From contig CAMDLO010000003.1 in assembly GCA_945901765.1 (NCBI GenBank), positions 1-64,000 of the forward strand: a DNA stretch of 64,000 nt. Direction: 5' to 3'. The translations under genes and the position numbers were made by a program. The stretch comes from Cyanobium sp. NIES-981. GTDB lineage: Bacteria; Cyanobacteriota; Cyanobacteriia; PCC-6307; Cyanobiaceae. Below, in pieces: positions 1 to 10,663 of this stretch. Below the pieces are notes generated by a model. It made no database searches. It was given only the letters and a program-made list of their open reading frames with translations, and had not been told where the DNA came from. The first letter of the stretch is position 1. Each line of letters opens with the position of its first letter.

Positions 1-1552
<1,552 letters not shown>

Positions 1553-1599
1553 TTGGCTGGCCGATCCAAGCAGTCTCCGATCACCCGATCACTCCCCTG

Positions 1600-1627
1600 C
1601 CCCTCGCCACTCGGCGAGGGGTTTTTG
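1600..1627 (+). terminator. Rho-independent terminator downstream of psbC
   Basis: Perfect 9-bp stem CCCCTCGCC/GGCGAGGGG with ACTC loop, followed by TTTTT. Confidence 0.85.
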
Positions 1628-1793
1628 ATTGGATCACCGGTTTGAAGGAGGAGCCAATAACGCATCTCCTGGCCATCCGACAGCGGAAAGATCCGGTCAC
1701 ATCCCCGCAGCCAGCGGTCATGCCTCAGACCGATCCACTCCATAGCCTTGGGGCGTTCGGCATTCAGCCGCCACACCCCCCACGCTGTTCCTC

Positions 1794-2519
1794 ATGACCC
1801 ATCGGCACACGTCTCTAGCGGTGCTCGGCACCGCCCTGCTGGCTGGGAGCCTGGCCATGCCCCTGCCCAGCCAGAGCCAGGCGGGCACCGTGACCAGCCC
1901 AAGCAAGGGCGTGCTCTGCGACCGCGTCGGCCAGATCTGCTACGACCGCCAGGGCATCTCTCTGGGCCTGACCCGCCAGTTCTTCGGCAGCACCGCCGAA
2001 CGCAGGGCGATGGCCGAACTGGCCGGTCGCCCCATGCCCAAGGAATTCCGGCTCAGCAACGGCGCCGTCTGCGCGCTGCAGATGCAGATGTGCTGGAGCG
2101 ATGGCTTCAGCAAGCGCCAGGTCAGCCGGGATCTGACCATCGCCCTGTTCGGCAGCTTGCCGGCGACCATGGGCGATAAGGAAGTGTCGAACTACAGCGG
2201 CTTCTGCACCCTGGCCCAGGGCGGCCGCCAGCTGTACGACGGCCCCTGTGCCCTGCGCCGCGTCAGCCGGGACAGCACCGGCATCACCCGCTACGTGGTG
2301 GAACAGAAGGACGGCCGCCGCTTCAATTTCAGCAACCGCAGCGGCCGGCTGGAAGTGAGCGACGGCAGCGGTGACTGGCCCGTGGCCTTCTTTGATCACG
2401 GCTATACCGGTGTGTTCCGCTGGCGCGACATGACCCTGGTCGCCACCCGCGAACATCGGGGCCTGCGCCAGAGCCGCGACAACCGCGTGATCATGGATCA
2501 GCTGTTCCTCGATCCCTGA
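1794..2519 (+). CDS. YcgJ-like secreted protein with paired cysteines
   Basis: Signal-peptide-like N-terminus ([23 protein letters not shown]), then [24 protein letters not shown] resembling the YcgJ family. Confidence 0.65.
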   Translation: MTHRHTSLAVLGTALLAGSLAMPLPSQSQAGTVTSPSKGVLCDRVGQICYDRQGISLGLTRQFFGSTAERRAMAELAGRPMPKEFRLSNGAVCALQMQMCWSDGFSKRQVSRDLTIALFGSLPATMGDKEVSNYSGFCTLAQGGRQLYDGPCALRRVSRDSTGITRYVVEQKDGRRFNFSNRSGRLEVSDGSGDWPVAFFDHGYTGVFRWRDMTLVATREHRGLRQSRDNRVIMDQLFLDP

Positions 2520-3123
2520 GCCAGCGCCGCAGCAACGGCAGGCTGAGGCCGATCACGTTGCTGAAGCAGCCCTCGAGCCGCTCCACCAGCGCCCCGCCCC
2601 GCCCTTCCAGGGCGAAGCCGCCGGCGCACTGGAGCGGCTCACCGCTGGCCACGTAGGCCCGGATCTCCGCTGGCTCCAGGGCAGCGAACTGCACACGCGT
2701 GATCACCGTGGCGCTGCGATCGGCGTCAGGCCCGTTCGCCAGCAGGCAATGGCCGGTCAGCAGCTCGCCCCAACCGCCGGCCAGGCGCTGCCAGCGGGCC
2801 TCCGCCTCGGCCGGATCCGCCGGCTTGCCGAAGACCTCGCCCTCGAACCGCAGCAGCGAGTCGCAGCCCAGCACCGGCGCACCCACCAGCTCCGGATCCA
2901 CCAGCTCCGGATCCACCAGCGACCGGGCGACGCACTCAGCCTTGGCACGGGCCAGACGCTGCACCAGCACGGCCGGGTCAGCGTCGTGGATCGTCGCCTC
3001 GTCGACCCCGCTCACCCGCACCCGGTGGGGAATGGCCGCCTGCTCCAGCAGGCGGCGACGGGCCGGGGATGCGGAGGCCAGCACCAACAGCACGGCAGGC
3101 GGCGCAGCGAGAATCACCATCAT
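2491..3123 (-). CDS. maf: Maf-like nucleotide pyrophosphatase
   Basis: [24 protein letters not shown]-terminal Maf motif; [30 protein letters not shown]-terminus. Confidence 0.93.
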   Translation of the reverse strand: MMVILAAPPAVLLVLASASPARRRLLEQAAIPHRVRVSGVDEATIHDADPAVLVQRLARAKAECVARSLVDPELVDPELVGAPVLGCDSLLRFEGEVFGKPADPAEAEARWQRLAGGWGELLTGHCLLANGPDADRSATVITRVQFAALEPAEIRAYVASGEPLQCAGGFALEGRGGALVERLEGCFSNVIGLSLPLLRRWLRDRGTADP

Positions 3124-3538
3124 GAAACGACAGCAGGGCGCTGATCAGCCCCCCCCCTCAGCAGCGCAAACCGGCCAATCCGTACCGGGCCTGTCCTGGG
3201 CGAGGGCCAGCCAGGCGATGCGCTGCCTGCCATTCCGGCGCGCCTTCTACGCGCGGGTGCTCGAGCAGCCCCTCAGCAGCCAGGCCTTCACCCAGCTCGC
3301 TGACGCCGCCTCCCTCTGCTGGGGGAGCATGGGGCCCGAGCGAGTGGAAGCCCACTTCGTCTGGCTGATCCGCCTCGGCGTGCTCCGGCGCGAGGTGGAT
3401 GGACAGGGCCTGACCCAACGGGTGCGGCTCACACCGATGGGGCGGGAACTGCTGGCGAGCTGGCCGGGCGAAATCCCAAGGGCCGGACTGTCGGAGCGGC
3501 TGCATCACCTGTTGCGCCGCCGCCGGCCGCGCCTGTGA
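3122..3538 (+). CDS. Conserved cyanobacterial protein (resembles Npun_F0494 family)
   Basis: ORF in frame with 2699..3538; probable start ATG 3122. [31 protein letters not shown]... is the conserved-looking part; family name is from memory. Confidence 0.5.
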   Translation: MKRQQGADQPPPSAAQTGQSVPGLSWARASQAMRCLPFRRAFYARVLEQPLSSQAFTQLADAASLCWGSMGPERVEAHFVWLIRLGVLRREVDGQGLTQRVRLTPMGRELLASWPGEIPRAGLSERLHHLLRRRRPRL

Positions 3539-5061
3539 ACCGCGCCGCCCCCCCTGCCCTGATGGTGCTGGGCACCAGCAGCGGCGCCGGCAAGTCGCTG
3601 ATGACGGCAGCCCTCTGCCGGGTGCTGCAACGCCGCGGCGAGACGCCCCTGCCCTTCAAGGGCCAGAACATGAGCAACAACGCCTGGGTCGACCAGAGCG
3701 GCGGTGAAATGGCCTACTCCCAGGCCCTGCAGGCCTGGGCTGCGGGGCTGGAACCGCACCACAGCATGAATCCGGTGCTGCTCAAACCCCAGGGAGACTC
3801 CACCAGCGAGGTGATCCACCTGGGCCGCAGCGTCGGCCAGGCCCGGGCCGAGCACTACTACCGCGACTGGTTTCGCCCGGGCTGGGCCGCGATCCGCACC
3901 GGCCTGGCTGAGCTGCAGACAGCCCATCCCGGCGGCCGGCTGGTGCTGGAGGGGGCCGGCAGCCCGGTGGAGGTGAACCTCCAGCCCCGCGACCTCACCA
4001 ATCTGCGGCTGGCCCAGTACCTGCGTGCCCGCTGCCTGCTGGTGGCGGACATCGAACGGGGGGGTGTCTTCGCCCAGATCGTCGGCACCCTGGCGCTGCT
4101 CACCCCGGTGCAGCGCCCGCTGATCCGCGGCCTGCTGATCAACCGCTTCCGCGGCCGCCGCGAGCTGTTCGACGAGGGGCGCCGCTGGCTGGAGCACCAC
4201 ACCGGCGTGCCGGTGCTGGGGGTGATGCCCTGGCTGGATGAGCTGTTTCCGCCGGAGGATTCGCTCGATCTGCTCGAGCGCCGCGGCCGCAAACAGGGCG
4301 CCGAGCTGGAAATCGTGGTGCTGCGACTGCCGAGCCTGAGCAATTTCTCCGACCTCGATCCCCTGGAGGCCGAGCCGACCGTGCAGCTGCGCTGGCTGCG
4401 CCCGGGGGAACCCCTCGGCCAGCCCGACGCCGTGATCCTGCCGGGCAGCAAGCAGACCCTGCAGGACCTGGCAATCCTGCGAGGGTCGGGTCTGGATCAG
4501 TGCCTGCGCCACTACGGCATGGCTGGCGGCCTGCTGTTCGGGATCTGCGGCGGCATGCAGCTGCTGGGAAGGGAGCTCTGGGATCCGCTTGATCGCGAAG
4601 GCGGTGGCAGCACTCCGCTGCATGGGCTCGACCTGTTGCCCCTGCGGACAGTGTTCGGTGCGCGCAAGGCCCTGGAGCAGCGCCGCAGCCAGGCCCTCTG
4701 GGCCGGCGCCCCCTGCAGCGAGGCCGTCACCGGCCTGGAGCTGGCCGGCTTCGAGCTCCATCGCGGTCAGAGCGAGTGGATACCGGGCACGACGGCTCAA
4801 CCACTGGCCCGGGACGACGGACTGGGGTGGTGGTGCAGCCTCGGCACCGCCGGCGGTCAGGTGGCCGGCACCTATCTGCACGGGGTGTTCGAGAACGGAG
4901 CCTGGCGGCGGCGCTGGCTGAACCAGCTGCGGCATCGCCGCGGCCTGAGCGCGCTGCCCGCCGATCCACCCCACCACGGCCAGCAGCGCCAGCAGCTGCT
5001 GGATCGGCTGGCCGATGCCTTCGAAGCCCATGTGAACCTGAGCCCAATGCTGGAGCCCTGA
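3535..5061 (+). CDS. cobQ: Cobyric acid synthase
   Basis: [44 protein letters not shown]-loop region and [10 protein letters not shown] glutamine amidotransferase motif. GTG start overlaps upstream TGA. Confidence 0.96.
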   Translation: MNRAAPPALMVLGTSSGAGKSLMTAALCRVLQRRGETPLPFKGQNMSNNAWVDQSGGEMAYSQALQAWAAGLEPHHSMNPVLLKPQGDSTSEVIHLGRSVGQARAEHYYRDWFRPGWAAIRTGLAELQTAHPGGRLVLEGAGSPVEVNLQPRDLTNLRLAQYLRARCLLVADIERGGVFAQIVGTLALLTPVQRPLIRGLLINRFRGRRELFDEGRRWLEHHTGVPVLGVMPWLDELFPPEDSLDLLERRGRKQGAELEIVVLRLPSLSNFSDLDPLEAEPTVQLRWLRPGEPLGQPDAVILPGSKQTLQDLAILRGSGLDQCLRHYGMAGGLLFGICGGMQLLGRELWDPLDREGGGSTPLHGLDLLPLRTVFGARKALEQRRSQALWAGAPCSEAVTGLELAGFELHRGQSEWIPGTTAQPLARDDGLGWWCSLGTAGGQVAGTYLHGVFENGAWRRRWLNQLRHRRGLSALPADPPHHGQQRQQLLDRLADAFEAHVNLSPMLEP

Positions 5062-5105
5062 GCGCGATCCAGCCCCGTGCCTGCCTCCCCACAGACTCCG
5101 CTGCC

Positions 5106-5342
5106 ATGTCCCTGACGATCCACTGGCCCAACGGCTGCATCAGCCGCTGCGCACCTGGCCGCGACTGGCTGCTGGCCGCCCGCGACGCCGGTTGCAGCAT
5201 CCCCACCGGTTGTCTGGGAGGCAGCTGCGGCGCCTGTGAAATCGAGGTGAACGGGCAAGTGGTGCGGGCCTGCATCGCCACGGTGCCCGCCAGCCGCAGC
5301 GGAGAGCTGCGGGTGGAGCTGGCGAGCGATCCGCACTGGTGA
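5106..5342 (+). CDS. Small [2Fe-2S] ferredoxin
   Basis: MSLTIHWPNGCISRCAPGRDWLLAARDAGCSIPTGCLGGSCGACEIEVNGQVVRACIATV has CX4CX2CX11C cluster-ligand spacing; start ATG 5106. Confidence 0.85.
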   Translation: MSLTIHWPNGCISRCAPGRDWLLAARDAGCSIPTGCLGGSCGACEIEVNGQVVRACIATVPASRSGELRVELASDPHW

Positions 5343-6590
5343 TCAGAACGGCGGCTCGGAGGAATCAATCAATCCGCCGCCGAGCAGCACCTCCCCCGCA
5401 TAGAACACAGCGGCCTGGCCCGGGGTGATCGAGAACTGCTCCTCAGCAAAGACCAGCCGCAGCCGATAGGGGCGCTGCACCGCACGATCGGCATCGGTGG
5501 GCGGCAGGGGGATTGCCCGAGCCGCCACCGGTTCGCTGCGGTACCGCACCTGCACCTGCAGATCCAACGGACCGTCGGGCGGGGGGATCGAGACCCAGTT
5601 CACCGCTCCCACCACGGCAGCGCTGCAGGCGGCCTCCTGGCGGGGTGCCACCACCACCTGATTGAGGGCACCATCGAGCCGCACCACGTGCAGGGGCTCA
5701 CGCCAGGCCACCCCCAACCCCTTGCGCTGGCCGATCGTGAAGTGCTCGATGCCGTCATGCTGCCCCAGCACCGTGCCGTCACGCAGCACGATCTGGCCCT
5801 GCCGCGGCGGCAGGTACGCGTCGAGAAAGGCCTTCATCGAGCCGTGGTGATCGGCCAGGCAGAGATCCTGACTTTCCGGCTTGTGGGCGGTGCGCAGCCC
5901 ATGACGCTCCGCTTCCAGGCGCGTGTCGGGCTTGGTGAGCTCGCCAAGCGGGAAGACCAGGCGACCGAGCACCTCCTGGGGCAGGTCGTAGAGGAAATAG
6001 CTCTGATCCTTGTGGCGATCAAGGCCCCGCAGCAGTTGATGGCGTCCGGTCTCCCCTCCCGGCGTGGCCAGAGGGTCGCCCGCAGCGGCATGTCGCACCC
6101 GGGCGTAATGGCCGGTGGCAAGGCGAGGGAGCCCCCGTTCCGTCTCGGCCCAGGCCAGCATCGGCCCGAACTTGACCATCCGGTTGCAGCGGGAGCAGGG
6201 CAGCGGCGTGATTCCGGCGGCGTAGCCCTCCACCAGAAAATCAACGATCTGGCTGCGGAAGTGCTCGCGAAAGTCCACCACGTGATGGGCGATCCCCAGC
6301 TGGTCGCAGATGCCGGCGGCATCCACCAGCCCCTCAGCGCAGCAGGCACCCTTGCCGCTCATCAACCAGAGGGTGAGCCCTTCCACCTGCCAGCCGGCCT
6401 CCACCAGCAAGGCAGCGGTGAGAGAGCTGTCCACCCCACCCGAGAGCCCCACGGCCACCCGATGTTCGCCGGGCCAGGCGCGCAGGCGCTCCAGGGCTGC
6501 CCCACCGGCCGGGGTGGCCGGCGTAGGGCTGGTGATGGGAGCCGTGACGATCAAGGTGGCGATCGGGAGAACCTGCGGATCAACCGGCAA
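5343..6590 (-). CDS. mnmA: tRNA-specific 2-thiouridylase
   Basis: [72 protein letters not shown] motifs. Exact start uncertain. Confidence 0.95.
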   Translation of the reverse strand: MPVDPQVLPIATLIVTAPITSPTPATPAGGAALERLRAWPGEHRVAVGLSGGVDSSLTAALLVEAGWQVEGLTLWLMSGKGACCAEGLVDAAGICDQLGIAHHVVDFREHFRSQIVDFLVEGYAAGITPLPCSRCNRMVKFGPMLAWAETERGLPRLATGHYARVRHAAAGDPLATPGGETGRHQLLRGLDRHKDQSYFLYDLPQEVLGRLVFPLGELTKPDTRLEAERHGLRTAHKPESQDLCLADHHGSMKAFLDAYLPPRQGQIVLRDGTVLGQHDGIEHFTIGQRKGLGVAWREPLHVVRLDGALNQVVVAPRQEAACSAAVVGAVNWVSIPPPDGPLDLQVQVRYRSEPVAARAIPLPPTDADRAVQRPYRLRLVFAEEQFSITPGQAAVFYAGEVLLGGGLIDSSEPPF

Positions 6591-6650
6591 CCAGCAGGGG
6601 GGTGCCGGCTGGAGCGGTCGTCTCCATCATGGAACCGAAGCGTCCCCCCC

Positions 6651-8273
6651 GTGCACGAGCCCCAATCTCCTGCCTGGCCCGTCCGCGATGCCGCCCACCT
6701 GCTGGTGAGCGGCGCCCAGATGGCAGCACTGGAACAGCAGCTGTTCAGCAGCGGCCTGCCGGTGGAGGCGTTGATGGAAAAGGCGGCGCTGGCGGTGAGC
6801 CGTCTGCTGCTCGATCACTGGAGGGCACGGCTGCACCGCGCTGGCGCCGTGGTGCTGGTCGGCCCTGGGCACAACGGCGGTGATGGCCTGGTGGTGGCCC
6901 GGGAGCTGCATCTGGCCGGCATCGCCGTGGCGGTGTGGAGCCCCTTCGAACGCCACAAACCACTCACCGACTCCCACCTCCGCCACCTGTGCTGGCTCGG
7001 GGTGCCGCGGCTGGAAACGCCGCCGGATCCTGGGGCGGCGGCACTGTGGATCGACGGCCTGTTCGGCATCGGTCAGCAACGGCCACCCGGTGCGGCTCTG
7101 GAGACGCTGCTGCAGGCACGGCAGCGGCAGCAGCCGGGGGGACTGGTGGCGATCGATGTACCCACCGGCCTCTGCGCCGATCAGGGGCACTGCCTCGGCG
7201 ACAGCGCCGCCACCGCCAGCCAGACCGCCTGTCTGGGGCTGCTCAAGCGCGGCCTGGTGCAGGACCAGGCCCTGCGCTGGGTGGGCAGCCTCCTGTTGGT
7301 CGAGCTGGGGCTGCCGGCGCAGCTGCTGCAGGAGCTGCCGCCAACCCAACCCCTGGGCCTGGCCTGCGGCGACCTGGCCACGGCCGCCTGGCCCCGGCCC
7401 GATGCCGATGCCGACAAGTACGGCCGGGGGCGGCTGCTGCTGGTGGCCGGCAGCCGGCTGTTCCGTGGTGCGGCCGCACTGGCCCTGGCCGGCGCCAGCA
7501 GCAGCGGCTGCGGCAGTGTGCGGGCCGCGCTCTGCCCGGAGGTCGGCGACGCGCTCTGGCCCCAGCTTCCCCATCTGGTGCTGCGGAGCAGCCTGAATTG
7601 TGATCGCTCCGGAGCCCTGAGCCTGGCAGCGCTCTCTGCAGCGGAGCTGCAACGCCTCGATGCGGTGCTGGTCGGTCCGGGGCTGGGCAGCCAATCGCTC
7701 GACGATGGGCGGGCCTGGACCCTGCTGCAGGAGTTCGGTGGTCTGCTGGTGCTCGATGCCGACGGACTGAACCGGCTGGCAGGCCGTGCCGCTGGAGCCA
7801 GCCACTGGCTCGCCGAGAGGGGCGGGCCCACCTGGATCACACCCCATCGCCAGGAGTTCGAGCGGCTGTTTCCAGAGCTGACATCCCTGCCGCCCCTGGA
7901 CGCGGCGGCGGCGGCAGCGCAGCGAACCGGCGCCGCCGTGCTGCTGAAAGGGGCCCACTCCGTCATCGCTGGACCGGACGGCTCCTGCTGGCAGCTCACC
8001 CAGACGGCGGCCGCCGCGGCGCGGGCTGGGCTGGGCGACGTGCTGGCGGGCTATGCGGCTGGCCTGGGCGCGATGGCAGGCGCCTCCCACAGCGGGGGCC
8101 AGCTGCTGGCCCTGGCGGCGCTGGCCCACGCCGCCACCGCTGTGGAGCTGGCCAAGGAGGGCGCCGGGGCCGCCAGTCCTGCCGCCGTGGCAACACGGCT
8201 GGCCCGCCAGGGCCGCCTGGGAGCTCTGCAGCGCAGCGCCCTGCTTCCGTGTGGTTTTGCAAGTAAAACCTAA
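6651..8273 (+). CDS. nnr: Bifunctional NAD(P)H-hydrate epimerase / ADP-dependent dehydratase
   Basis: VLVGPGHNGGDGLVVARELHLAGIAV (YjeF N) and KYGRGRLLLVAGSRLFRGAAALALAGASSSGCG, LDADGLNRLA (YjeF C). Probable GTG start at 6651; the long upstream ORF extension is antisense to mnmA. Confidence 0.92.
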   Translation: MHEPQSPAWPVRDAAHLLVSGAQMAALEQQLFSSGLPVEALMEKAALAVSRLLLDHWRARLHRAGAVVLVGPGHNGGDGLVVARELHLAGIAVAVWSPFERHKPLTDSHLRHLCWLGVPRLETPPDPGAAALWIDGLFGIGQQRPPGAALETLLQARQRQQPGGLVAIDVPTGLCADQGHCLGDSAATASQTACLGLLKRGLVQDQALRWVGSLLLVELGLPAQLLQELPPTQPLGLACGDLATAAWPRPDADADKYGRGRLLLVAGSRLFRGAAALALAGASSSGCGSVRAALCPEVGDALWPQLPHLVLRSSLNCDRSGALSLAALSAAELQRLDAVLVGPGLGSQSLDDGRAWTLLQEFGGLLVLDADGLNRLAGRAAGASHWLAERGGPTWITPHRQEFERLFPELTSLPPLDAAAAAAQRTGAAVLLKGAHSVIAGPDGSCWQLTQTAAAAARAGLGDVLAGYAAGLGAMAGASHSGGQLLALAALAHAATAVELAKEGAGAASPAAVATRLARQGRLGALQRSALLPCGFASKT

Positions 8274-8341
8274 AGGGTTACTGAAAACACCCTCGTCCTT
8301 CGAAATTCCAGCAGATAGTTCTATGACTGTCCCAGGCATCG

Positions 8342-9268
8342 ATGTCCGCCAACAGTCTCCGGACCAGCGACGGTCATCGCCGACGCAGCAGCGACCCGAT
8401 CAGTTGGTACCTGACCACAATCGGCCGTGAACCCCTGCTCACGGCCGCCGAGGAGATTGAACTCGGCAATCAGGTTCAGACAATGATGCGCCTGGTGGAG
8501 GAGCAGCAGCAGAGCTATTCCACCCAGGATCAGAAAATCATCCGCATCGGTCAGCGCGCCAAGCAGCGCATGATGAAAGCCAACCTGCGGCTTGTGGTGA
8601 GCGTCGCCAAGAAGTATCAGGGCAAGGGATTGGAGTTGCTCGATCTGATCCAGGAGGGGTCGCTCGGTCTGGAGCGGGCTGTGGAAAAATTCGATCCCAC
8701 CCGGGGCTACAAGTTCTCCACCTATGCCTTCTGGTGGATCCGCCAGAGCATGACCCGAGCGATCGCCTGCCAGTCGCGCACGATCCGCCTGCCGGTGCAC
8801 CTCTCTGAGCGGCTCACGGCGATCCGCAAAGTCAGCCTTGAGCTGGCGCACAAGCTTGGGGCCATGCCCAGCCGCCGTGAGATCTCCGAAGCGATGGATA
8901 TCCCGCTGGAAGAGCTCGACTCCCTGCTGCGCCAGTCGCTCACCACCTCCAGCCTCGACGCCCCGGTCAATGGCGACGAGGGCCGCAGCTTCCTGGGGGA
9001 TCTGATCCCCGATGGGGGCGACGAGGAACCGCTCGACAAGGTGGAGCGTGGCATCCACCACGAACAGCTCGGGCGCTGGCTCAGCCACCTGAGTGACCAG
9101 GAGCGGCGGGTGCTGGAACTGCGCTTCGGGCTGGAGGGGGAAGAGCGCCACACGCTGGCGGAAATCGGCCGCCTGCTGGATGTTTCCCGGGAGCGGGTGC
9201 GGCAGGTGGAGCTGAAGGCGCTGCGCAAGCTGCGCAATCTCACCCGCCGCACGACGCCGCAGCTCTAA
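8342..9268 (+). CDS. RpoD/SigA-family sigma factor (group 2-like)
   Basis: AKQRMMKANLRLVVSVAKKYQGKGLELLDLIQEGSLGLERAVEKFDPTRGYKFSTYAFWWIRQSMTRAI and ERRVLELRFGL...LDVSRERVRQVELKALRKLR (regions 2 and 4). Confidence 0.96.
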   Translation: MSANSLRTSDGHRRRSSDPISWYLTTIGREPLLTAAEEIELGNQVQTMMRLVEEQQQSYSTQDQKIIRIGQRAKQRMMKANLRLVVSVAKKYQGKGLELLDLIQEGSLGLERAVEKFDPTRGYKFSTYAFWWIRQSMTRAIACQSRTIRLPVHLSERLTAIRKVSLELAHKLGAMPSRREISEAMDIPLEELDSLLRQSLTTSSLDAPVNGDEGRSFLGDLIPDGGDEEPLDKVERGIHHEQLGRWLSHLSDQERRVLELRFGLEGEERHTLAEIGRLLDVSRERVRQVELKALRKLRNLTRRTTPQL

Positions 9269-9322
9269 GCGGATGGGGCGCGTCAACCTCCCCCTTCAGG
9301 ACGTTGCGTCTGAGCCGCGGAT

Positions 9323-10438
9323 TCAGTCTTCGGCCCAGATGTAGCGGGTCAGCTCTTCCGCTCTGGGTTCGGGAGCAGCCAGCGCGAAGTCCACACAGTC
9401 GGTGATCTCGGCATCGATCTGCCGATCGATGGCCGCCAGATCTTCGGCAGTGGCCAGGCCCTGCTGCGCCAAATGGGCAGCCAATCCCTTGATCGGATCG
9501 CGCTGAGCCCAGAACTCCTTCTCGGCCTGCGCCCTCAACTCATCCGGGTCGGCGAGTGAATGGCCGCGGTAGCGGTAGGTGAGGCACTCCAGCAGGGTCG
9601 GGCCCTCCCCGGCGCGGGCTCGTTCGATCGCCCGTTGGGCCGCTCCCCGCACCGCCAGCACATCCATGCCATCCACCTCCTCCCCGGCCATGCCGAAGGC
9701 GGCCGCCTTGCGCCAGATCTCCGGATCGCTGGTGGCGCGGTTGTGGTCCATGCCGATCGCCCACTTGTTGTTCTCCACCACGAACAGGATCGGCAGCTTC
9801 CAGAGCGCCGCCATGTTCAGGCACTCGTAGAACTGGCCGATGTTGCAGGTGCCATCGCCGAAGAAGGCCGCCGTGACGGCATCGCTGGAGGCATCGCCCA
9901 GGGCATCGCGCTTGTAGCGGCTGGTGAAGGCGGCACCGAGGGCCACGGGAATGCCCTCGCCGATGAAGGCATAGCCGCCCAGCAGATGGTGCTCCCTGGA
10001 GAACAGGTGCATGGAACCGCCCCGGCCTTTGCTGCAGCCGGTTTCCTTGCCGAACAGTTCGCTCATCACCTCGCGGGCCGGCACGCCGCAGCTGAGGGCG
10101 TGCACGTGATCGCGGTAGGTGCTGCAGAACCAGTCGTGCTGCAGTTTCATCGCCTTGATGACCCCTGTACTCACGGCCTCCTGGCCGTTGTAGAGGTGCA
10201 CGAAACCAAACATCTTGCCGCGGTAGTACATCTCCGCGCACTTGTCTTCAAAGCGGCGGCCCAGCACCATGTCGCGATAGAGCATCAGCCCTTCTTCGCG
10301 CGTCACCGTTGCCGGGGTGGCCGGATAGAGATTTTCCAGACGCTCGGCATGGGGACCAGCGACGTGGGTGGAGTCGGCCGAGCATCCGGGCACCCCAGCT
10401 GCTGAGGCCAGTTCGCGACTGGTGTCTGCCTGGGTCAT
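9323..10438 (-). CDS. pdhA: Pyruvate dehydrogenase E1 component subunit alpha
   Basis: [111 protein letters not shown]. Confidence 0.97.
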   Translation of the reverse strand: MTQADTSRELASAAGVPGCSADSTHVAGPHAERLENLYPATPATVTREEGLMLYRDMVLGRRFEDKCAEMYYRGKMFGFVHLYNGQEAVSTGVIKAMKLQHDWFCSTYRDHVHALSCGVPAREVMSELFGKETGCSKGRGGSMHLFSREHHLLGGYAFIGEGIPVALGAAFTSRYKRDALGDASSDAVTAAFFGDGTCNIGQFYECLNMAALWKLPILFVVENNKWAIGMDHNRATSDPEIWRKAAAFGMAGEEVDGMDVLAVRGAAQRAIERARAGEGPTLLECLTYRYRGHSLADPDELRAQAEKEFWAQRDPIKGLAAHLAQQGLATAEDLAAIDRQIDAEITDCVDFALAAPEPRAEELTRYIWAED

Positions 10439-10495
10439 CGCTGGGTCATCGCTGGGTGTGAGCTGGGTATGGGCTGGGTATGGGCTGGGTTCGGA
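10430..10495. repeat. Six tandem 11-bp units (CTGGGTNNNNN)
   Basis: ctgggtcatcg/ctgggtcatcg/ctgggtgtgag/ctgggtatggg/ctgggtatggg/ctgggttcgga, contiguous, spanning the pdhA start codon and upstream region. Confidence 0.9.
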
Positions 10496-10663
10496 AGGGC
10501 TTCAGCCCGTCAGGAAATGCCGATCCTGACCGCTGACTGTACGGGGTCTGGATGCCGCCGATCCGTGTGGGCGGAACAGGATCCGAACGTGCCCCCCAGG
10601 GACCGGGCGACTGGGCGAAACCGGAGACCCCTCCTAAAATCGGCGACCACTGAACGGTCTGGG

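Noticed and set aside
4872-5336. Minus-strand ORFs opposite cobQ and the ferredoxin
   Set aside because: No recognisable domain, antisense to well-supported genes.
5688-6650. Long N-terminal extension of nnr in the ORF track
   Set aside because: Lies antisense to mnmA; conserved YjeF sequence starts after the GTG at 6651.
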